Source: an uncultured bacterium
GTDB lineage: Bacteria; Hydrothermota; Tepidihabitantia; Tepidihabitantales; Tepidihabitantaceae
Length of the DNA stretch: 5,408 nucleotides
Direction of reading: 5' to 3'
NCBI GenBank assembly: GCA_937139435.1
Contig: CAKZPX010000165.1
Span: 1 to 5,408 of the forward strand
The stretch's first letter is position 1. The number at the start of each line of letters is the position of its first letter. The notes beneath the pieces are model-generated. The model saw nothing but the letters and a program-made list of their open reading frames with translations, ran no database searches and was not told the DNA's origin. Position numbers and translations under genes: made by a program. Below are positions 1 to 5,078 of the stretch, piece after piece.

Positions 1-12
1 CCTTTACCCACC

Positions 13-18
13 TGTCAA
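13..18 (-). promoter_or_regulatory. Consensus -35-like TTGACA at the left edge
   Basis: The minus strand reads TTGACA at 18-13, a full match to the sigma-70-type -35 box. The -10 box would fall outside the window, about position -5 or lower, so the promoter cannot be confirmed. If real it drives a leftward gene separate from the carboxypeptidase transcript. Confidence 0.2.
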
Positions 19-45
19 ACAAATAAACAGGAGAAACAAGAACCA

Positions 46-109
46 GTTAAATTAACACATCTATTGTCCGATAGTTATATTAACCCGTCCATTAAAATTG
101 ATTAACCCG
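46..109. repeat. ATTAAC repeats, possible operator-like sites
   Basis: GTTAA-A-TTAAC at 46-56 is a perfect 11-base inverted repeat. ATTAACCCG occurs exactly twice, at 79-87 and 101-109, with starts 22 bases apart, about two helical turns. The right copy runs into the GC-rich palindrome. On the minus strand these would sit upstream of the TTGACA at 18-13. A regulator-binding role is inference only; AT-rich sequence produces such motifs by chance fairly often. Confidence 0.3.
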
Positions 110-125
110 GGGATATCCCCGGGTT
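104..125. repeat. Perfect 22-base GC-rich palindrome
   Basis: The core is three adjacent six-base palindromes, CCCGGG, GATATC and CCCGGG, framed by AA on the left and TT on the right, giving perfect two-fold symmetry over 22 bases. As RNA it would form a nine-pair stem with an ATAT loop. On the minus strand it is followed by TTAATCAATTTTAAT (overlapping its last bases), only loosely T-rich, so it might end leftward transcripts from the carboxypeptidase gene. It could equally be a protein-binding site or a dispersed repeat. Confidence 0.75.
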
Positions 126-154
126 CCCCCCGGGATAGTACCGGGGATAACCCC
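107..154. repeat. Near-identical CCGGGGATA(T/A)CCCC repeat pair with a degenerate middle copy
   Basis: Positions 107-120 (CCGGGGATATCCCC) and 141-154 (CCGGGGATAACCCC) differ at one base, and 130-142 (CCGGGATAGTACC) looks like a degraded third copy between them. Each outer copy can fold as GGGG-loop-CCCC. The 131-152 part shares CGGGATAGT and GATAACC, with a different spacer, with 321-338, so the unit may recur. Function unknown; tandem hairpins at a transcript end are one explanation. Confidence 0.6.
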
Positions 155-165
155 TGTGGTAGCCC

Positions 166-306
166 TTAATCTAAAAACTGCGCCACCCACTGTTTTAACC
201 ATCTATCTAACTGACGCTTCCACCCGAAAGTTTCTTCCGGGATGAAGATCCCTTTTAACTCTAAAACACTCTTGTGGCTAAAAGACCCTACTACCGCCGC
301 CAGGAA
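166..306 (-). other. 46-codon protein-like open frame with no usual start; possible gene remnant
   Basis: Between an in-frame TGA (309-307) and a TAA (168-166) the minus strand reads 46 codons without ATG, GTG or TTG. The only weak start is CTG at 303, with no Shine-Dalgarno. The C-terminal part (IFIPEETFGWKRQLDRWL, then KQWVAQFLD) has the composition of a real amphipathic protein end, with three Trp, and does not look like random translation. I do not recognise the family. It could be the last part of a decayed or frameshifted gene, or chance. It lies 40 bases after the carboxypeptidase stop and just before the palindrome cluster. Confidence 0.22.
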
Positions 307-346
307 TCAAAATACCGGCTCGGGATAGTGCGATAACCGAAACGGT

Positions 347-2608
347 TTAGCGCCGGCTGAAAACCACCATTCTTGTCGCTGTTTTATCTGCCATCAGCCG
401 ACAGAAATAAACCCCGGCCGGAACAGTCCTGCCCCGATCATCGCTACCATTCCAGAACAATTGATACTCGCCTGCGGCCATATTTCCTCGAGCAAGGGTC
501 CTCACCATCCTGCCCAGTGCATCAAAAACCCCGATTTCGACCGGACCAGCACTGGCAAGGATATAACGAATCTGCACACCTGAACCCGCAGGATTGGAAC
601 TGGAAATCATCAACTCGGTCTTGCGCTGCCGCTCCGGTTCACCAGTAATGCCTGTGCTGGTAACTATAATGTCCTCAAGCGGTCCCTGAGCACCCCAGCC
701 CCATGCGGCGTTATAGCCCCGCACCCGATAGAAATATCTACCTGACTGACCCACCGTGACATTATAAATGGTATCGGTAATATTATCAGCGATAATCCGC
801 CGGGAAGAAAAATAAGGCACTGGCCCGACATCATCAACATACACACCACTGCCAAGTGTCCCGTCATCAGTCATGTAACGGAAACGGATAAATACCGATT
901 TTCCTGCCCACGGGTCAAGAGAATAAGATTTATAAACCCAGCCGTTGGAATTGCCGGTATAACGATCGTGGAGTTGAACCCATTCCATACCTTCAAGCGA
1001 AACCTCGGTAACAACAACATCGTAGGTGTTTTCCGTATTATACCATATCCAGTAACGAAGACTATCACCGGACTGAACCGGATAAGGGTCAGCGGTCACC
1101 ATATAATTGGAGATGTTATTGCCTGTGCCGAGAGAGACACTATAACTGCCTGAATGCCGCTGTGTTGTGGACAACGAAGCTCCCTGAAAAACCCAGCGCG
1201 AACTACCAGACTCAAAATCGTCCTCAATCACACTCAGGTCGCTCAACTCCTCCATCTCCCATTTCTCCGGTTGATTGTATTCCGGACGAATTGGTGTCCA
1301 GTGCACCGCAAATGTGCCGGTGACACTTGAATCCATTTGTGCCAGAATTGGTCTGGGCACCGCTCCTTTCAGTACACTACGGATGGAATCAGCACGGGTG
1401 AAAAGATACCAGGCGCCCTTAAATACCTCCCGCTGAATCGCATCCAGGTCGCTGACATTTTGATAAAACGATGTTCCAATCTCAAAAACATAGGAAAGGC
1501 AGGGAAAACCGCCGATGTAATGTGCCCAGCCATACATCCAGTCGATTGAGCCACCACTCGTAGGATAAAGCTCACTGGACTGCTGGGGAGTATACGTCCC
1601 GCTGGAAATCCTTCGCATCTGCTGTGCCATTCTCTGCCCGAGACTGACAAATATTCCGTTATCAGGTGTAACCACACCATAACCATAGGGCCAGAGTACC
1701 AGTTCGGAATAGGAGTGGAGCGAAATATCGGCAACAAAGGTCCGGTTCTTGAAAAATTCAACCAGTGCCGCGACCTCCCTTCCCCAGCCACCGTAACCAC
1801 CCATAAATGTCTCTGTTGATGGACGGTGTGATGACTGGGAACCCCTGACCAGCGCGCCCCAATCTCCGAACCGGTCACCATTACAACAACCGTTATAGTT
1901 CCGATTTGGATCACAACCAATTGAACTACCAAAGGGCTGCCGATTCTTCCGCCAGGACCGTTGCGCCGGATAGTCATAAACATAGCCATCAACATTGATA
2001 ATCGGGAAAACCCACAATTCATGATTGTCAACAAAGCTACGGAACTCGCTATTTGTGCTGTAATTGCGCAAAATGGTATCGGCAAAATATCGTGCCGCCT
2101 GTGGCGTTGCCCATTCCCGGGAGTGATGCATCGCCTCTAACAAAACCTCAGGTTCCGCCTCATCAATATCCGGATTATCGGAAATTTTCACACCGTAAAT
2201 CCAGCGCCCCTCATGGGTCTGTCCGATAGACTCCAGCCGACAGATAGCAGGATAACTCGCCGCCCAGTTGCGCATAATACTAACAAGAGAATCATAACTA
2301 CAGTAAAAACCAAAACCAGCCACCATTAACTTTTCCGTCTCCAGATCCGCAACAACGACCTCACTCTTTAATCCCGAACCTAAAACAACACCAAGGTCAT
2401 TTTCCTCTAAAAGCAGGTCGTAATATTCCCCAGGACGTGCTCCAGCAATATCAATTGATGTACCTTTAAACGGGATGTGCTGATAAAGAGTTTTGTAATC
2501 CGGTACTGCTACCCGGACAATCATCTCTCGGGCATGGACAGCCCCTGCTAATAACGTTGCGCCCAGAAAAAGACCTGCTAGGCGCCGCCACACATAAAAT
2601 CTACTCAT
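347..2608 (-). CDS. Secreted M14 zinc carboxypeptidase with immune-inhibitor-A/MAM-like, Fn3-like and FlgD-like C-terminal domains
   Basis: The 753-residue preprotein should remove C-terminal residues from extracellular peptides. Residues 1-26 form a signal peptide (RR, a hydrophobic core, then VHA as the likely cleavage site), followed by a propeptide-like stretch to about 100. The M14 catalytic domain spans about 103-410. Zinc ligands are His162 and Glu165 in HHSREW plus His298 in LHSYSELVLWPYGY. Substrate-binding Arg220 is in SWRKNR and Asn235-Arg236 in DPNRN. Tyr348 and Ile355 lie around SGGSIDW, and the catalytic Glu376 is in VFEIGTSF. All core residues are present, so activity is likely. 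Ile355 aligns with Ile255 of pancreatic carboxypeptidase A, hinting at hydrophobic C-terminal residues as substrate (inference). Residues 460-600 resemble the jelly-roll at the end of immune inhibitor A peptidases (SGSYSVSLG, RFRYMTDDG, YVDDV). About 600-650 is an Fn3-like strand set. About 665-753 is a FlgD-like Ig / type IX-type sorting module (GVFDALGRMVRTL, WNGSDDRGRTVPAGVYFCRL). Attachment or secretion through a type IX-like route is inference. Confidence 0.9.
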   Translation of the reverse strand: MSRFYVWRRLAGLFLGATLLAGAVHAREMIVRVAVPDYKTLYQHIPFKGTSIDIAGARPGEYYDLLLEENDLGVVLGSGLKSEVVVADLETEKLMVAGFGFYCSYDSLVSIMRNWAASYPAICRLESIGQTHEGRWIYGVKISDNPDIDEAEPEVLLEAMHHSREWATPQAARYFADTILRNYSTNSEFRSFVDNHELWVFPIINVDGYVYDYPAQRSWRKNRQPFGSSIGCDPNRNYNGCCNGDRFGDWGALVRGSQSSHRPSTETFMGGYGGWGREVAALVEFFKNRTFVADISLHSYSELVLWPYGYGVVTPDNGIFVSLGQRMAQQMRRISSGTYTPQQSSELYPTSGGSIDWMYGWAHYIGGFPCLSYVFEIGTSFYQNVSDLDAIQREVFKGAWYLFTRADSIRSVLKGAVPRPILAQMDSSVTGTFAVHWTPIRPEYNQPEKWEMEELSDLSVIEDDFESGSSRWVFQGASLSTTQRHSGSYSVSLGTGNNISNYMVTADPYPVQSGDSLRYWIWYNTENTYDVVVTEVSLEGMEWVQLHDRYTGNSNGWVYKSYSLDPWAGKSVFIRFRYMTDDGTLGSGVYVDDVGPVPYFSSRRIIADNITDTIYNVTVGQSGRYFYRVRGYNAAWGWGAQGPLEDIIVTSTGITGEPERQRKTELMISSSNPAGSGVQIRYILASAGPVEIGVFDALGRMVRTLARGNMAAGEYQLFWNGSDDRGRTVPAGVYFCRLMADKTATRMVVFSRR

Positions 2609-2614
2609 CTTTTG

Positions 2615-2620
2615 CTCCTT
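2615..2620 (-). promoter_or_regulatory. Strong Shine-Dalgarno of the carboxypeptidase gene
   Basis: AAGGAG, within GGAAAAGGAG, is separated by six bases (CAAAAG) from the ATG at 2608. It is the best ribosome-binding site in the window. It fixes the start so that the protein begins with a complete signal peptide. Confidence 0.8.
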
Positions 2621-2672
2621 TTCCTCTGTGGGGTTATTAACTGTTCACCAGTCCAAGAAAAACTAGCCATAT

Positions 2673-2702
2673 ATATTAGACCACTAATGATACCAAAAAG
2701 AA
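2673..2702 (-). promoter_or_regulatory. Weak promoter candidate for the carboxypeptidase gene
   Basis: On the minus strand TAATAT (2678-2673), in an AT-rich run, resembles a -10 box, five of six matching TATAAT-type consensus if read loosely. Eighteen bases upstream is TTCTTT (2702-2697), which matches the -35 consensus poorly and is also the T-tract of the preceding terminator. A start near 2666 would leave a leader of about 58 bases. A promoter is expected here because a terminator precedes and a separate gene follows, but these hexamers are only a guess. Confidence 0.25.
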
Positions 2703-2734
2703 GCCGGAAATCAAAAAAAGCCTATTCTTCCGGC
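2695..2734 (-). terminator. Probable intrinsic terminator of the murF-carboxyltransferase-GGQ operon
   Basis: On the minus strand GCCGGAA (2734-2728) pairs perfectly with TTCCGGC (2709-2703), with an 18-base loop that itself contains seven T's. The stem is followed by TTCTTTTT (2702-2695). The first arm lies in the last codons of the GGQ gene and the stop codon TAG falls in the loop, so terminator and gene end overlap. The long loop makes it less than ideal. It fits the change of transcription unit before the carboxypeptidase gene. Confidence 0.5.
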
Positions 2735-3129
2735 ACCCGGCGTAACTCCTTCTTCTCGCCGACCATCTTCTTCAGGCGCAGCATTTTTTCCTTTGCCCGC
2801 CGGGAACGCTTTCGTTTCTGGCGCCGAATCCGGGCAATCTCCTTTTCCCGCCCGGTCCTCTGACGCAACACCTGCGCCGCAATCTTTTCTGTTAGCAGTC
2901 GCCGTGCCCAGAAGCGATTGAGCGCCTGAGAACGCTCTTTTGTAACCTTAACCTCTATTCCGGTAGGGATGTGTTTGAGATAGACACCGGTCTCTACTTT
3001 GTTAACATTCTGTCCACCTGGACCACTGGAACGAATAAACCGTTCCTCAATGTCCTCCTCCCGGATTCCCAGTTTTGCCATCTGCTCCAGTAGCTGGGTC
3101 TCTTTCCTGACACTAACCCCGAACCGCAC
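2722..3129 (-). CDS. Release-factor-like GGQ protein, probable ribosome-rescue peptidyl-tRNA hydrolase
   Basis: This 135-residue protein consists of the catalytic domain of class I release factors without the codon-recognition domains. The signature RSSGPGGQNVNKVET spans residues 33-47, with the GGQ at 38-40 that promotes hydrolysis of peptidyl-tRNA in the ribosomal centre. The rest of the fold follows (GVYLKHIPTGIEVKVTKERSQ). The C-terminal third (about 86-135) is very rich in Arg and Lys, as in ArfB (YaeJ) and the mitochondrial C12orf65/MTRFR proteins, whose basic tails contact ribosomal RNA; that role here is inference. The LGIREEDIEERF lead-in to the GGQ loop looks closer to the C12orf65-like bacterial group than to E. 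coli ArfB. The start is GTG at 3129: an in-frame TAA lies at 3142-3144 and the next ATG would remove the first 16 residues. No strong Shine-Dalgarno is visible, only GGGTAAG. It begins 20 bases after the carboxyltransferase stop, so it probably shares that transcript. Confidence 0.88.
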   Translation of the reverse strand: MRFGVSVRKETQLLEQMAKLGIREEDIEERFIRSSGPGGQNVNKVETGVYLKHIPTGIEVKVTKERSQALNRFWARRLLTEKIAAQVLRQRTGREKEIARIRRQKRKRSRRAKEKMLRLKKMVGEKKELRRVPEE

Positions 3130-3149
3130 AATAACTAGATCTTACCCGA

Positions 3150-5078
3150 TTACAACGGCTCAACAATTATTAACGGCTGACCGTATTCCACGGAATCGCC
3201 ATCCCTGACCAGAATATCAGCAATCCGACACTTCTTCTCCGCCTGAATCTCATTCATCAATTTCATCGCCTCAACAATACATAACGTCTGCCCCGGTTCC
3301 ACAACATCGCCTTTCTCCACAAATGGTGCTGCCTCGGGTCGTGCCCGGGAATAGAATGTGCCAACCATTGGAGAGGTAATCTCCTCGGTCTTTGCCGATT
3401 TAACCGTCTCTCCGACCTGTGCTGTCCTGGGTTTTGCCCCCTCCACTGGTGCTGGTTCGGACGGTTTTGCTGTCTCTTGTACCGGCTCGGTTACCGGGGT
3501 AACAACTGCCGGCTGTTCCACTGTGACAACCGGTGGTTGCGCCACCGCACCACCTCGTTTTATCCGCAACTTTTCGCCCCCCAACTCCCAGTCCAGTTCA
3601 GTAACACCGTGGACACTCGCCAGTTCCAGAAGACTGCGCAATCTTCTGATCCCAGGCTCCTCGGGCGGTTTTGTCTGTGCTGCCTCGGCAGCAGGTTTTG
3701 TCGGAACAGCAGCCGGCTTTTCTCCGGGTGACGGTGGCGGTGCCGGATTTTTCCGCCACTGGAAAAACTTCAATGCCACCTCCGGGAAAATTGCATAGGA
3801 AATATAATCCTCCTCCTTTTCCACCAGTTCTTTTGCCAGTTCCTTTCGCGCTCGGGGCATTCCTGGTTCCAGCCGGTCGGCGGGTCTGCCTTTGACCGGT
3901 TTCTCATCGCCAAGAATCTTTTTCAAAACCGCCTCCCGGATCGGTGCTGGTGGACGTCCGTAAAGCCCACGCACATAATCTTTCACCTCTTTCGGCACCA
4001 CCTTATACCGCTCACCATTCAACACATTCATAACCGCCTGCACACCAACTATCTGACTTGTTGGAGTCACCAACGGCGGATAGCCCAGATCTTCCCGCAC
4101 CCGTGGCACCTCTTCCAGCACCTCGCTCAACCGATGTTCTGCCTTCTGCTCTTTTAACTGGGCGAGCAGATTGGACGCCATTCCGCCCGGGATTTGATGG
4201 GTAATCACCATCGCATCCACCGCCTTTGTTCCCTGGATACATCTATTCGCCGAGATCTTCTCAAAATGCTCTCCGATAACCGCCAGCCCCTCCATATTCA
4301 ATTCCGTTTCCCACGGTGTGCCCTGAAAACAGGCGAGCATCGTCTCCACCGCAGGCTGGGAGGTGAAAAATGCCAGCGGTGCCGATGCGGTATCAATTAT
4401 ATCTGCCCCGGCCTCAACCGCCTTTAAATAGGCGGCAACCGCCATACCACTGGAGGCATGACAGTGCACCTGCACCGGTAGCCCAAGCTCTGATTTTAAT
4501 GCGGTCACCAGTTCAGATGCCACCGCCGGTGAAAGTATCCCGGCCATATCTTTAATCGCAATAGAATCAATCCCCATCTCTTTCTGCTCTTTCGCCCGGG
4601 CGATATAATACTCCACTGTATGTACCGGACTGATGGCATAACATAGGGTTCCCTGCGCATGTTTACCAGTTTTCTTGACAAACTCAACCGCCTTCTCAAG
4701 ATTGCGCGGATCATTCAGGGCATCAAATATCCGGAAGATATCTATCCCCAGTTCTGCCGCCTTGTTAACAAAAGCCTCCAGAACATCATCGGGATAGTTG
4801 CGATAGCCAACCACATTCTGCCCCCGTAAAAGCATCTGTAATTTCGTGTTCTTCACTCGCCGACGAATCTCGCTCAACCGCTCCCACGGGTCTTCGTTCA
4901 AAAATCGCAGACAGACGTCAAAGGTTGCACCACCCCACATCTCCAGCGACCAGTAGCCGACCCGGTCAATCTCTTCCAGCACCGGTAACATATCAGCCAG
5001 AGTCATCCTTGTTGCCCAGAGTGACTGGTGAGCGTCACGCAATGTTGTATCGGTAAATTTAATCGCCCTTTTCTCCAT
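3150..5078 (-). CDS. pycB: Biotin-dependent carboxyltransferase (PycB/OadA family) fused to an AccB-like biotin carrier
   Basis: The protein has 642 residues from the ATG at 5078. The carboxyltransferase TIM barrel begins with FTDTTLRDAHQS (8-19; Asp10 the likely metal ligand) and continues with EMWGGATFD (46-54), RIFDALND (116-123), IAIKDMAG (173-180; Lys176 the expected carboxylated lysine) and HCH (205-207; metal-binding His205 and His207). QIPGGMASNL (295-304) and TPTSQIVGVQA (338-348) mark the conserved PycB/OadA C-terminal region. After a Pro/Ala-rich linker (about 444-475), residues 476-509 resemble the N-terminal part of AccB. A second Pro/Val-rich linker precedes a biotinyl domain (about 565-642) with TSPMVGTFY and EAMKLMN, biotinyl Lys606. 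The family moves carboxyl groups between biotin and pyruvate/oxaloacetate. Whether this is a pyruvate carboxylase subunit, a sodium-pump decarboxylase alpha subunit (oadA) or another carboxyltransferase cannot be decided, because no biotin carboxylase or membrane beta subunit is in the window. Length exceeds the usual 570-600, in line with the enlarged carrier. Confidence 0.9.
   Translation of the reverse strand: MEKRAIKFTDTTLRDAHQSLWATRMTLADMLPVLEEIDRVGYWSLEMWGGATFDVCLRFLNEDPWERLSEIRRRVKNTKLQMLLRGQNVVGYRNYPDDVLEAFVNKAAELGIDIFRIFDALNDPRNLEKAVEFVKKTGKHAQGTLCYAISPVHTVEYYIARAKEQKEMGIDSIAIKDMAGILSPAVASELVTALKSELGLPVQVHCHASSGMAVAAYLKAVEAGADIIDTASAPLAFFTSQPAVETMLACFQGTPWETELNMEGLAVIGEHFEKISANRCIQGTKAVDAMVITHQIPGGMASNLLAQLKEQKAEHRLSEVLEEVPRVREDLGYPPLVTPTSQIVGVQAVMNVLNGERYKVVPKEVKDYVRGLYGRPPAPIREAVLKKILGDEKPVKGRPADRLEPGMPRARKELAKELVEKEEDYISYAIFPEVALKFFQWRKNPAPPPSPGEKPAAVPTKPAAEAAQTKPPEEPGIRRLRSLLELASVHGVTELDWELGGEKLRIKRGGAVAQPPVVTVEQPAVVTPVTEPVQETAKPSEPAPVEGAKPRTAQVGETVKSAKTEEITSPMVGTFYSRARPEAAPFVEKGDVVEPGQTLCIVEAMKLMNEIQAEKKCRIADILVRDGDSVEYGQPLIIVEPL

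Larger units (their letters stand above)
1..346. other. Non-coding stretch downstream of the carboxypeptidase gene
   Basis: No recognisable gene, tRNA or insertion sequence is visible on either strand. The segment is uneven in composition. Positions 1-103 are AT-rich with ATTAAC repeats, 104-154 is a very GC-rich palindrome cluster, and 155-346 is mixed and contains a 46-codon frame without a standard start. A consensus TTGACA lies on the minus strand at 13-18, so a leftward gene may begin outside the window. No clear terminator with a T-tract follows the carboxypeptidase stop. A short AACCG-TTT-CGGTT stem sits right at it (335-347), without a T-run. Confidence 0.6.

Noticed and set aside
104..154. 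CRISPR array from the repeated CCGGGGATA units
   Set aside because: Units are 14 bases, only two good copies, no regular spacers and no cas genes.
92..202. Minus-strand 36-codon frame starting ATG at 202
   Set aside because: No Shine-Dalgarno, and its Gly/Pro repeats come from translating the GC-rich palindromes.
1..346. tRNA or other standard RNA gene in the left non-coding region
   Set aside because: I found no T-loop motif (GTTCRANNC) or cloverleaf pairing on either strand.
335..347. AACCG-TTT-CGGTT hairpin at the carboxypeptidase stop as a terminator
   Set aside because: Five-pair stem with no T-tract after it; too weak to call.
1369..2085. Long minus-strand open frame of 238 codons inside the carboxypeptidase gene
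   Set aside because: It lies wholly within the well-supported M14 gene in another frame and shows no recognisable motif.
2612..2863. Plus-strand open frame of 83 codons opposite the GGQ gene
   Set aside because: Its Arg/Ser/Phe-rich product mirrors the Arg/Lys-rich tail of the real gene on the other strand; no Shine-Dalgarno.
3358..3798. Plus-strand open frame of 146 codons opposite the carboxyltransferase linker
   Set aside because: It is antisense to Pro/Ala/Val-rich linker codons, which give a Ser/Gly/Thr/Val-rich translation without domain features.
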